Source of the DNA: Diplonema japonicum
Lineage: Eukaryota; Euglenozoa; Diplonemea; Diplonemida; Diplonemidae
DNA: 64,000 nt
Direction of reading: 5' to 3'
NCBI GenBank assembly: GCA_964019335.1
Contig: OZ025652.1
Coordinates: 124,001 to 188,000 of the forward strand
Positions 19,045-29,801 of this stretch are shown piece after piece. A model generated the notes under the pieces. That model did no database searches and was not told where the DNA came from. It saw only the letters and a list, made by a program, of their open reading frames with translations. The position numbers and the translations under genes are program-made. The first letter of the stretch is position 1. The number at the start of each line of letters is the position of its first letter.

Positions 19045-20261
19045 CTACCGCTTGACGGCCTTCTTGCCACCCTTACCCTTTTGCAGCTTTGCGCCCGAGC
19101 TTTTGTTTTTCAGCTTGGCCTCTTCAAGCTTTCTCTTGTTTTTTGCTGCCGTGTTCGCCGGGGTGACCTTGAAGAACATGTCAAGTCTGGTCTGCTCCTT
19201 GGCCTGGCGTGCCTTCTTCAATTTTGCAATCCCGGACAAAATGCGTTCCTTGTTGAACTTCTTCTCTTCAACCATGAATTTCAACAGCCCTTCTTCGTCG
19301 GGGTTGCTGAAAACAACTTGCAAGTCCTTTCCGGGGTGCACCTCAGGATCCTTGAAGAGCTTCCTCGCTTCGGCAAATGGGTAAGGCACAGGGAGAGGAT
19401 GCTTTCTGTACAGCGGGTTGCATTTCTTTAAAAAAAAAAAAAGAAAACATACTCAGCGTCAAGGCTTTCGATGAAAGCCTCGATGGTCTTGAACTTGCGA
19501 ATGCCCTGCAAAGCACGGACAGGCCCGATACCGGGGATCCTTGGACAGTAGTCGCACCCAAGGAGAATGCACATGTCTATGAATTGGTCCTGATCCATTT
19601 CTAGGGATTCAAGCACAGCTTGTATGTGAAACTCAAGGATAGGTTGCTTCTTAGCCTCCGAGTATGAAAGGTGACGGAGGAGCACCTTGGCACCAAACGT
19701 AAGAGCGTCCATATCCTCAGTACCTACAGCCCATGCCTTGTTGAACCGTACAAGTTCTGCGCACTGTGCTTCTGCTTCGGTCAAGGCTTCAATGCAAGGA
19801 ATGCCCATGAGGGTGAGGAGCTTTTTGCACTCTGCTGTTTGCTCCTTGGAGACACGTACAGTGCGCTTTGACATCTTTTCGATCAACTCTGCGTCACCCT
19901 CAGTCACAGCGCGTTTTAGTTCAGCCTGTGCTTCCGCGGCCTTGGCTTTTCTTTCGTCTAACTCTTTCCGTTTCATTTCAGGCGGTGCCCCATCGAACAC
20001 ATACACAGGTTTCATACCCTCGCTGAGCATACGTATGGTCCTGCTCCACATGCCCTGAAGGTGTGATGTCACCATCCCCTCCGCGTTGCTTAGCTCCGAC
20101 ACACCGCTCTCGCTAGCCATCTTCATAGCTATCAAGAACTGGTAAATGCTCATACTGGCGTCAATCGCAATCGTTCGGCCAAAGTAGCTCTTGATCTCCG
20201 TCTCCTTGATGCAGCCCGGTGCCTTGTCGGTCAGCAACTTCGTCAATCCTTGGATACCCAT
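19045..20261 (-). CDS. FEN1: flap endonuclease 1
   Basis: Structure-specific nuclease that removes 5' flaps in Okazaki-fragment maturation and long-patch repair. Exon 1 (20261-19453), a 47-nt intron (19452-19406, GTATGT, T run, GTACAG) and exon 2 (19405-19045) give 389 residues. Joining gives 'SLDAEKHPLPVPYPFAEA', matching the family's 'LD..KYPVP..W...EA' pattern. The N-terminus MGIQGLTKLL, IAIDASMS, YVFDGAPP, EAEAQCA, GTEDMDALTFG and LLGCDYCPRIPGIGP supply the metal-binding acids and the H3TH motif. The C-terminal QTRLDMFF is a perfect PCNA-binding PIP box, followed by a basic tail. Full family length. Confidence 0.95.
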
Positions 20262-20679
20262 TTTTTCTTTTTTTTTTTTCTTTCTTTTTGTTTTTTATTC
20301 CTTTTCTTTTCTTCTTAAGCCTGCCTTCGGTACCTTCAATGGGAAGCCAACGAAAAACATCCTGATTGACACCACAGCACCACAGGGTGTAAGCAAGTGG
20401 TGATGTGCACCAAGCAATGCTAGCAGCCTGCTATGAGGCCAAATGGCCAACAGGGTATGAATGAGGAAAAAAATGTAAAAATCGGTTATAATAAAAAAAA
20501 AGGGAGGGAGAAGAAAAAAAAAAAAGTTGTTTCTTTTTTTTTTTCTTTCCTCTCCAACCAAATAAAAATAAAAAAAAAAAACGTTAATTATAGAGGTGGG
20601 GGGAAAAAAAAAAAGGCAGTGAAATCAATCAGGCAATTCTTTTTTTTTTTTTTTTTTTTTTGTCATATGGGGGTCGCAA
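20262..20679. other. spacer
   Basis: A/T-rich spacer with A and T runs; a 23-nt T run lies near 20639-20661. No gene seen. Confidence 0.6.
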
Positions 20680-21039
20680 TCACAATTTCTCGCCAGCGAA
20701 ACCTGTGTCAACCTTCTTGAATGAGTCCTGACGCATTTCCCAAGAGTCGAGGTCTGAGCCCTTCTTCTGGCAGGAGAAGCTAATCTCGAAAGCGTCGCCA
20801 CTGCCAGAAAGGCCGGAAGGAGGGGGAAGGTTCCCCGTGCAGGAGAGCTTCAAGCCATCTTTCCCCCCGAGGGTCACGGTCTCCGCGCTCATGTTCAAAG
20901 TAATCTTCTTGTGGTCACTAACAGCACCAAGACCGGCCTTCGAGGCATCGCGTTTGATGAACAAGCAGATTTGGTTTTCCAGGTGCTTCCTGTCACCGTC
21001 GGTGAGGTTCGAGGAGTTGCAGTAAGCGGGAGCAGACAT
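20680..21039 (-). CDS. hypothetical protein, 119 residues
   Basis: Single open frame from ATG at 21039, preceded by purine-rich sequence with several AG dinucleotides. Small soluble protein with four cysteines (in 'YCNSSN', 'ICLFIKR', 'LSCTGN' and 'FSCQKKG') and alternating polar/hydrophobic stretches that suggest beta strands. No signal peptide. GC-rich coding composition contrasts with the flanks, which supports a real gene. No family recognised. Confidence 0.55.
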   Translation of the reverse strand: MSAPAYCNSSNLTDGDRKHLENQICLFIKRDASKAGLGAVSDHKKITLNMSAETVTLGGKDGLKLSCTGNLPPPSGLSGSGDAFEISFSCQKKGSDLDSWEMRQDSFKKVDTGFAGEKL

Positions 21040-22448
21040 GTTTCTTTTTTTCTTTCTTTTGTTGTTGCTGAGTTTATAGATTTATTTTTTTGTTCCCTTG
21101 TTTTCTTTTTCTTTTCTAAAAAAAAGGAATTGAAGGGGGGGGGGTAAAAAGAAAGTGAAAAAAGAATAACGAGACGAAATAACAAAAAAAGAAAAAGAAA
21201 AAAGAAAGTATGTCAACCATATAACAGTTTCCTTTTCTTTTTCTTTTTTACCTTTTTGTTTTCTTTCTTACTCCTCTCCCCCCCCCCCTCCCCCACTTCT
21301 TCCGGAAAGAAAGGAATAAAAAAAAAGAGAAAAAAAAGCACACCTCCAAAAAAAAAATGTGAACATAATAATTTCCCCCTCATGCACGGCCAATCAAAAA
21401 TTTGTCTGTTAAATGAGGGAAGGGGTCACGGGGGGTTGGGCGAGGGCAATATTTCTTCTTTTGTTGTGGTAATCTTTATGTACTACCCTATCTTAATACA
21501 AAAGAGGTTATTTCTTGTTACGTACATACCCGAGAACAAGAAAGAAGAAGGGGAGAAAAAAAAAAGAAAAACTAAACTGCTAGGAAATGGCTGGTAGTGA
21601 CATCTTCCTTCTTGTTTTCTTTTTAGTGTGGGTTTGCCACACTCCCCCCCCTTTTTTTTATCATAATCTTTTGGAATATATATCGTTCACACTTTCAGCT
21701 AGCCGGAGCCGAGTACCCTTTTCCTCACACAAAAAAAAAACATAATCACGACTATAAAGTACAAATGGGTACACCCCCCCCCCCCCCCCCCCCGTTCTTC
21801 TTGTGTTATGTCTCGGATGCACTTTTGGTACTACCGGAGTTGGGGAGGGGGAGACGAGGGATAGAAAAAGAAGGGGAAGAAAGAAGAAAAAAAAAAGAAG
21901 AAGAAGATCGGGGGGGGGGGGGGGGGGGTGCGTCACAGGGTCAAACACCTCCCCGCCCCTCAAGGCGATGAGGCATAGAACAAGAAAGCGGAGACCGAAA
22001 ACTGACAGAAACTCCATGCTCTCTTCCTACCCCAAAAAGCCTCAAGGAGGGGGATGTCGTTTTGATGTAGGGGGGCTATTTCTTTTCTTTTTTTCATTCT
22101 TTTTTTGTTTCTTTTTTTTTTCAAGTACTCTGTATTTCCACCCCCTCACACGCACGGGTTTAAAAAAAAGAGGGGGAGAGTACAGCAAATGAGTTTTCTT
22201 CACCCTCTCCCATTTTTCTTTCCCTTCTTTCTCTTTTGCATCACGCTCGGAGCAGTATTCAATTCAATTCAATTCGGAAAAAAAAAAATATATGAGTTAA
22301 AGGAAGTCTTTGTGAGACGCCCCCTTGTTCTCATCTTCTACCTGCACCTATCCCCAAAAAAAGAAGAAGAAAAAAAACAAGAGAAGATACCCTCTTGAAT
22401 TTACAGCAAAAGGCATTCAAAGAAGCAGGAGAAAAAAAAAAGCCCTCT
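21040..22448. other. 1.4-kb spacer with poly(C)/poly(G) runs
   Basis: No convincing gene. Notable are a 20-nt C run (21774-21793), a 19-nt G run (21910-21928) and many A/T tracts. On the minus strand an ATG at 22017 opens a short frame with a signal-peptide-like start ('FLVLCLIALRG') that runs into the G/C homopolymers. It is not annotated as a gene because the rest of the frame is translated homopolymer. Confidence 0.55.
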
Positions 22449-23580
22449 TTAGAGGCGTGCAGAGGCCGAGGGCTTCTGGTTGTGGAACCAGGAATAGCCT
22501 TTCTCGGCGTCCTTCACGAGGATGGGGATGGCTTCGTTGAGGCAGTTCTGTAATTATTTTTTATAAATGCTTCCCCATCCCCAGGACACATACCATCTCT
22601 TGCTGTGAGAGCTTGCCGATGGAGAGGCGCGATTCAATTCCATTAGTGCCCAGCTGCACGGGCCAGGCCATGTACGGTGCCTTTGAGGACCCGTCTGTGT
22701 CCACCATGGCGCACACAGCAGGCTTCCTCTGTCCCAGCAGTGCTTCCACGCACGCTACAACGAAGTAGGCCGTTGCTGCGCCCATGGATAGCGTGGCCGA
22801 CCCCTTCCCTGCCTTCGCCTGCACTACTTCTGTTCCTGCGTTCTGCGTGCGCTCCCTCAGCTTCGCCATGTCCCCCTCCGACAGCTTGCCCCCCACAGTC
22901 GTCAGCGAGAACAACGGCACAATGGTCGTCGCACTATGCCCCCCGATCACAGGCACCTCCTTGATCACCATGTTGGGCTGCACAATTTCGTTCACAAAGG
23001 CACACGCCCTCATGTTGTCCAACAGCGTCACACCGAGGAGCTTGTTCTTGTCATAGCACTTCCAAGCCTTCAGCACCTCAGCCGCGATGGGGATGCACGA
23101 GTTTACGGGGTTGGTCCCGATGCACAGCAAGCAGCCCGGTGCCACCTTCGCCACAGTCTCCGTGAGGTCACGGATGATGCCCGCGTTCACGTTGAACAAG
23201 TCATCACGCGTCATACCAGGCTTCCTGGGGACACCAGCCACTATGACCACCACATCTGCACCGCTCACAGCCTTCTCAAGCTCCTCCGAGGATCCCCTCA
23301 CGCCCTGGTACCACTGCACGTCAACCTGTGTGTCTACGTGCGAGATGTCGGCGGCAACACCATGCACATGCGCTATGTCATAAAGGGACAGGATGGACCC
23401 TGCGGGGAGGTGCACCTTCAAGAACAGGGACAGGGTCTGCCCGATACCACCGGCAGCACCCAGCACAGCAACCTTCTGCCTCCTGTTATCATCTCCCATA
23501 CCCGCCATGCCGACACCCCCCACCAGCCCGGAGGCAGGCCTCCCGATGCTGGAGGAAAACGATGAACCAGCCGTCAGCAT
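22449..23580 (-). CDS. MDH: NAD-dependent malate dehydrogenase with PTS1-like C-terminus
   Basis: Exon 1 (23580-22594), a 46-nt intron (22593-22548, GTATGT...TTACAG) and exon 2 (22547-22449) give 361 residues. It interconverts malate and oxaloacetate with NAD. Motifs: NAD-binding GAAGGIGQ; AGVPRKPGMTRDDLF with substrate arginines; GTNPVNS; and PVIGGHSATTIVPLFS with the catalytic His. These are as in the mitochondrial/glycosomal type. A ~35-residue N-terminal extension precedes the fold; later methionines could be the real start. Exon 2 adds the last helix and ends SASARL, whose ARL fits a peroxisome/glycosome targeting signal type 1. If the intron is retained the protein ends GMGKHL instead. 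Glycosomal location is inferred. Confidence 0.92.
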
Positions 23581-23649
23581 GTTGCGTCTGTAAGTCCTGT
23601 AATACCATAGAGCTCAGTGGGAACAACAGAAAGAGCTAAAAATGAACGA

Positions 23650-26600
23650 TTAAACAGAAATAAGTTTGTAAAGTAGAGACATCAAGCGATCGTCAGAGGT
23701 GGCCTTACCAGACTCCAGGATAGCATCTACATGGTTCTGGAGGATGTTGCGGAAGGCCACCAGCAATGCTAGAGTGCGGGGCCATCCAGTGAATCGTATC
23801 CAGCCGCCGCATAACATAGACTGGTCTACGTGTGACAGGACAAGCTTCCCTCCTAACAGCACAACAACCATGTAATGTACTGAGGTAGTATCCTTCACGA
23901 AGACGCGAGCCTTTGACGCACGGACCTTCTCGCTGTACACCAGGTATCTGGAGCCCGATGGCTCATAGTTTGCAGAGCTCTTCCCTATAACAACCTCTCC
24001 TTCCCGAGAGTACCACCTGCATGCTCCTTCTTTTGTCACCTTTTCTCCTTTCAGAACACAAGGGTACATCCCTGCACACATAACCGCCCCGATCATGTTC
24101 ACCTTTCCTGCATACTTGTCGTTGTTGCGCGTTGCTGTCAGAAGCCCTTCGTTGCTGAGGTATCTCTTCAGCTCGCTCACCACATCTTTCACTGACCACA
24201 TCGTGTGGTCAGAGATGAAAGCTCTTTGGCAGAATCTTCGCTCCCTGTTCTCAGACCTTGCCTGAGTCCACTGCCTGTACACCCTGTCGTAAGCAAGGTG
24301 GTCGGAGTGTGCATCAGCGAAGTCAAGTTGCTTATCACCATGGTCCAAAAGGAAGGGTGACTTGACAGAGAGAGTGGCGACGATGTTCATAATCACAGAG
24401 CTACACTGCAACAGGGAGCCGTACACGAGCGCCTTGCCCAACCCCACCTCCAGAGGGATGTTGGATAAGTGCCTCCCCAATGATGTAAGGGTGTCATCCT
24501 TCGCGGCACCCATCTCTGTGAGCAGCGCCATGGCTGCCTCTACTTGGTCTGCGTCTGGGGGCGATACCGATCTTTTCAGGAAGTCTTCGACAGTGCCACC
24601 CACCCCCAGAGACAGGATGTCCAAGCACACGTCCTCGAGAGGCGACCTCAGCATCTCTGGCAGCTGGAAGTCACGCATTTCATCAAATGTGTGCCGCGAA
24701 TAAAGGTTGAAGCAGTAGCCTTCCTTCACCCTCCCAGCTCGCCCCCATCGTTGCTTGGCGTTGGCTTTGCTGACAGCTGTGTTCACAAGACACCGCATCT
24801 TGCTCAGTGCCTCGTACCGCACTTCCTTCACCCGTCCGCAGTCAATGACAAACACCACGTCAGGGATCGTGATAGAGGTCTCGGCGATGTTTGTGGCGAG
24901 CACTATCTTGCGGACACCTCTAGGCAGCACGTTGAACACTGTGTTCTGGTCCTTGATATCCACCAGACTGTGCAGGCGGAGGAACATGTATTGGGATGTG
25001 TTGCAGAACCGCTCGTGTGCCATGAGGTGGTTATAAACGCTGTTGATCTCCTGGATGCCTGGCAGGAAAACTAGGATACTGCCTTCATGGCCATGCACTT
25101 CTTCAATGTGCTCAAGGCAGACTGTCAAAAGGTGCACGTTCAGCACCGTTTCGTCAATCATCTCCAGCGTATCCTATGGCAGTTGCTGTTGGCAAAACTA
25201 AAAATACCTGTGCATCTTTGTTCATTCCCATCTGATGCGCAACATCTCTCACAACAACAGTCCTCTTTGTGCACCTGTCGTCTTCTCTTGTTGTATAATG
25301 GCGACTATGGGTGGTGTATTGTGTAGCTAGTTTGCATACAATTCGTTGGCTCTGTAGCCTGTCTTCATAAGGATGTCTTCCAGCCAAAACACCGAAACGG
25401 GATGCCTGTGGGTGTCTTGCTTGTTGTATTCCGACATACGTCCTGCCAGGAGCTGTCATGACAGGGCACCCGTTGAAGTACGAAGCATAGGTGCTGACCT
25501 CGATCTGCGGGGGTGACATAGTAAGGTCAACTTCATACCGTTGCGCTCATAAGAATAACTTTCAAGTCCTTCCTTGAGAAAAGCAACTCGCGCAAGATTT
25601 GCAGCAAGAAATCGGTGTGGAGCTGTGGTGCGTATTCGTGATGCCCCTCCTCCCGCTGAACACATACCGATCGCTCGTGTACTTCGTCAATAATAACATG
25701 GGTGATGTTGGACAGCGTGGGGTCCCCATGCAGGTAGCGCAGCAGAATTCCGGTGGTGCAGAAAGTAAGCCGTGTGGCTGGTGTGACTGTCTTCGCGCCT
25801 CTCGTGTGGTATCCCACGAGTCCGCTGGACTCTTGGGAAAGCTCATCTGCGACACGCCTGGCCACACTGATAGCAGAGATCCTGCGTGGCTGGCAGCATA
25901 CGATGTTGACAGACGAGGCACCTGCTGTGTGCACAGCGTCCTCGAGGATGAATCGTGGAATCTGCGTTGTCTTCCCGCAACCTGTTTCCCCGCTGACGAT
26001 AGCGCAAGATGTCTTTTTGATGGTATTTAGGAAGTGCTGTTTTATGTCATGCACTGGGAGGCACCGCCAGTAGTCGCTACGCTCTTGTGTCACCTTCGCA
26101 TCCCATTCATCGCGAATGGCAGCGTCTTCACTGCTCATCTTTCCGTCGGCTTCCTCCATCCAGTCATCGTAGACCTCCTCCTCCGACTCTGTGCTGCAGT
26201 CCACGACATCGTCCACCACAACGTCTTTCTTTGTTTCCACCTTCGCAGGTTTTGGTGCGATTTTGTGTAGCTTCTTATCTGACTCTAAAATTCTGCTGAT
26301 GAATGTTGTTTTCCTTCTATCGACCTCGTCCTTTACCTCCTTCACGTGTTTCTCCTTCTCCTCTGCCCATCCTAACCAGACAGCTCTGTACTCTGGTGGC
26401 AGTGATTTGTATAACGGTATGTTCTTCTTGTGCAGCAAACTGTACAATGCGATCGTTGCAACCATCTCCCTGGCGCTGGCCTCGGATTTGAAGGTGTCGC
26501 CGGTCGTGTGCTCTGCTCTGCTGGGCGGGGCGTTTTTGACTTCGGTGATGAGAGCAACGAGCATGCGTACGTCGGTTGTCACGTCCCCCTCCCTCCTCCG

Positions 26601-27419
26601 CTGCCGCTCGTACGAGATCTTTATCTTGTGCTTCGTGCAGTACTCTTTGAGGTGCTCTGTCGGGTTCTTTCCGTCCCACTTCATATTCGCTTCTTTAATC
26701 TTCGCTATCTTGTCCTTCCCTTCCTCTGCACCCTTTTTCTCTCCTTCTTCTTCTTTCTTTTTTAAATGCATCTGTTTCAGCGGATTCGGCCCTTTCACCT
26801 TCCCACCCTTCTTTTTCTTCTTCTTTTCGTCTTCCTGAGGTTGTTCCTCTGTGTCCGGCTGCGGTGGTGCGTCTTCTGGAACGGGTGCCTTCTCCTTTTT
26901 CTCTTTTTTCTCTTTTTTTTCCTTCTTTTCTTTTTTCTCCTTCTTCTCCTTTTTTTCTTTTTTCGTGTCGGCCTCGGGTGCTAGCAAGCGGAGCACGCCT
27001 GTCCATGCGTCTGCCTGCTCGGTGAGGATTGCGGAACGCACATCTGTCTCATTCTGGGCGGTGTACTGAAGCTCCTTTTCGAGCTCTTTGGGAGAAGCTG
27101 ATGTAGAGATGCTCCTGAGGAAGTCGGGATGTGCCCAGCCTTGCGGGAGGTAGCGTGGGGGTGCGTACTTGCATATCCAGTCGAGTGCTGCAGGCTGAGT
27201 GGACACAGTGGGGTTCTCAAGACATTCCTCAATTGCTTGCCTCGCAACACCAATCTTGCTCAGCGACGCGTACAGGGCACTGAGCTTTGCTTGCGTACGT
27301 ATCGCAAACGGAACTTCACCCTTCCTCTCCGCCTGCTCCCTTTCCCGCTCACGCTCCGTAACAAACAATGCCAGCTCATTCTCCAACCCAGGATCGAGCT
27401 CCAGGTGCGTGCATGTCAT
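23650..27419 (-). CDS. DHX29: DEAH-box helicase, DHX29-like, six exons
   Basis: Exons 27419-25668, 25622-25539, 25504-25440, 25405-25340, 25304-25208 and 25173-23650 give 1195 residues. Introns are 45, 34, 34, 35 and 34 nt, all beginning GTAT. Splicing restores 'HERSLHTDFLLQ', 'LMSATIEVSTYASYF' and 'RTHPVSVFWLEDIL', as in other DEAH/RHA helicases. Motifs: Walker A GETGCGKTT, IIDEVHERS, SAT, and QRWGRAGR (motif VI). Upstream, 'LPPEYRAVWLGWAEE' and the preceding ~100 residues resemble the DHX29-specific N-terminal region, so I favour this 40S-binding translation-initiation helicase over DHX36/57. A lysine/glutamate repeat (KKEKKEK...) lies near residue 150. The start follows CCAAAGAG. Confidence 0.88.
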
Positions 27420-28338
27420 CTCTTTGGAGGGAATGAAAAATGAAATACAAACAAAACATAAAAAAAAGAACACAAATGCTGTAAATCTCTTAATTGTTTC
27501 CCTGAAAAAAGGTGAGACCCCAGACCCAAAATAGTGGACACAATTCTTTTGGGACGCTTTCTAGAGGCGTATTTTTCCTTCGGCCTTCATTTTGTGATTG
27601 TATTTCCTGAGGGGAAAGAGAGGAAGAAAAAGGAAAAAGAAAAGGAAAAGATCACTACATACTCGAAGTAAAGGCCAACCTGGCCTCTTGGACCGAGTAA
27701 CAAGATCCTCAATTAAGAATCGTGGTGTGAGCGCAAGCAGCAATCAACTCTTTACCCAAAAAAAGGAGACCATTTTTTTTTTCATTCAGGGACTCATTTT
27801 TTCTTACCCGGGCGAAATTAAGAGACTTACAGTGACCTTTATTTTTCTTTTCTTTCCTTCTCCTTTTTCCTTTTATTCTCTCTTAGAAACATTAAAAAAA
27901 AACCAACCGGAAATGGAAGGTGCAAAAAAAAAAAAATATATACTTATAACAATTGTTTGTACGTGCCTTGTAGTCAACGACCCCCATTTGTTTGGACAAG
28001 CCAAAGACTGGTTCTTGCAAAAAAAAAAAAAAGAAGGCAGGAGGGAGACATCAAAGGGACTATCTCTGAGACGTACCAAATGAACTAAACTGCAAGAAAA
28101 AAAGAAAAAAAGAAGAAGAAGAAAAAACTATGCAGGCGCTTATTTGTGCGCGAGTACACCTTGTAACCCTTTAAAATAGGTTACACATGCTGCGCTGCCA
28201 CGTATAGTTTTAGCACTGACAAATCAAATCGTTATCACAGGAGAAAAGAAAAGAAGAAGTAAAGATAGGGTGAACACAGCGGGGTAGATACCTTCACACG
28301 ATACATTAAGCACACGGGGGAAGGGTTTCCAACCTGAT

Positions 28339-28373
<35 letters not shown>

Positions 28374-28520
28374 CAATCATAACATTTAATTGCCCCACTG
28401 CTGGGAGAAACAAAAACATCAAAAAAAAAAAGATTATTGGAATTCTAACACACACGTAGTCGAAACGAAACTTACATCTTAAACACACAAAAAAAAAAAA
28501 AAAAAAAAAAAAAAAACAAA
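27420..28520. other. 1.1-kb spacer
   Basis: A/T-rich spacer with a 32-nt T run (28342-28373) and A runs near 28489-28516. A GTATG...CTCAG intron-like segment (minus strand, about 27663-27610) is followed by a short open stretch ending near 27561, but no start codon or family supports a gene. A perfect 7-bp hairpin (TGTAACC...GGTTACA, 28162-28185) stands in a GC-richer patch and could belong to a small RNA. Nothing firmer. Confidence 0.4.
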
Positions 28521-29742
28521 TCAGAGTTGATCTTCCGGCACATCATCATTGATACCTCCACCGCCAACTGGGGTGAATTCGTATTCTTCTTCCTCTTCCT
28601 TAGGGTTCTCAGTAGTGGTAGTGGGGGGCGCTGGCTGGCCCAAAACCTGCTCGATGTCCAACCGGGGAACAGATGATGTAGGGGAGTTGCTGTGGATGAT
28701 ATGGATAATTTTCCTCTTTCTGTAGTTTCTCTTCATACTTATCGGTGTCTGATGCGCACGGAACGGCGTCTTTGAATTCGTCATTGTCGATAGAGGAGTT
28801 TGAGGCAGCCCTCCCGTACATCCTTTGGTAGGAACCTATCACTGTGTTCATGGCGTCGTTCAGCTCCAGCAGCTGTGTCAGCACTGTGCTCGTCGTGCTT
28901 GCGTTGGCTGCCTTGTTGACTGCATTCCTGCTCTTCAGCATGTCATCCGCTAACTTGTGCACCTCGTCACCTTCTACTACGTCATTATCGCGCTCTGCAG
29001 CCATCAGCATGTCTCTTAGCGTGTTGACCTTATCCCACAGGGTCTGTATCTCAGGTGGGACCTTTGTCCGCTGTGTGGATTTAAAAAACAAAATTATTTA
29101 CCATACCCTTGGAGAAAGGGTCGCTGGGTCGATCCTCGCTCGTAGTGGTTGGTCGCCTGACGCCCGTCTGTTTGCCTCGCGATGGACGTGTGTCTCGGCG
29201 GGTGCGCGTGGGCTGATTTCCTGGTAACTTTTTGGATCCGCGCGTACGCCTTGCGACCCTGGTCCCGCTACTAATCGCCAGTCTTCTGTTATTACCTGCT
29301 TCCTGTACTCCGCCAGCTCCTCCTCTGTCGCGATCTTTTGTAGGGGTTTCAAATCCTTCCTCCCGTGCGAGAACAGATGAAGCGCCAACACCAGCTTCTT
29401 CCCTTGTTCCCCAGCTTCACCGCTGTTCACAGCGATCTTCCCAATCTGCTTTATCATGTCTTCGTTGTGCGCCACGTGCTGGTGCAGCGTTTTGCCACCG
29501 TTCTTGAATAAGCTCTCGAGAAGCAACATTGCCAAGTACTGGGTTTTCTCGTCTTTCTCCGCCACCCTCTTCTTTAGGTCTTTCAGGATCTCTTTTATGT
29601 TTGTGGCGTTCAAGTTCGACAGGTCGCAGACCTCCATGACCGCCATCCAGTTGGGGTCGCCGTTTTCGTCTGGTGTGGTCGCATTCACCACCACCTCGTG
29701 ATGGTCCCCGTGGACACCGATCACCTTCAGGAACATATCCAT
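28521..29742 (-). CDS. VHS-GAT domain sorting adaptor (TOM1/GGA-like)
   Basis: Exons 29742-29107, 29070-28739 and 28689-28521 give 378 residues. Introns are 36 nt (GTATGG...ACACAG) and 49 nt (GTATGA...TCCACAG). The second shifts frame so that splicing is required. Residues about 1-150 are a VHS domain (eight-helix fold with 'NWMAVMEVCDLSN' and 'YLAMLLLESLFKNGG'). About 215-300 are a GAT-like helical bundle ('LWDKVNTLRDML' to 'LNDAMNTVIGSYQRMYGR'). A Pro-rich linker and an acidic tail (EEEEEYEF) follow. VHS-GAT proteins bind ubiquitinated cargo, phosphoinositides and clathrin at endosomes or the Golgi, and a TOM1-like ESCRT-0 role is the best guess. ATG follows GGAAG directly, a trans-splice acceptor. 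Confidence 0.82.
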
Positions 29743-29801
29743 CTTCCAAGAATCCCGCCTGTGTGATGTCTATTTTGATATATTGTGAAAAGACTTGTAA
29801 G

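Noticed and set aside
21661-22017. Minus-strand frame with a signal-peptide-like start
   Set aside because: Beyond ~30 codons the frame is translated poly-C, poly-T and poly-G. It could be a tiny secreted protein with a short intron, but nothing confirms it.
27561-27743. Short minus-strand frame that includes a GTATG..CTCAG intron-like segment
   Set aside because: It has no ATG (it would begin with TTG). The frame after joining matches no family, and both alternatives for the exon phase give unlike, low-complexity products.
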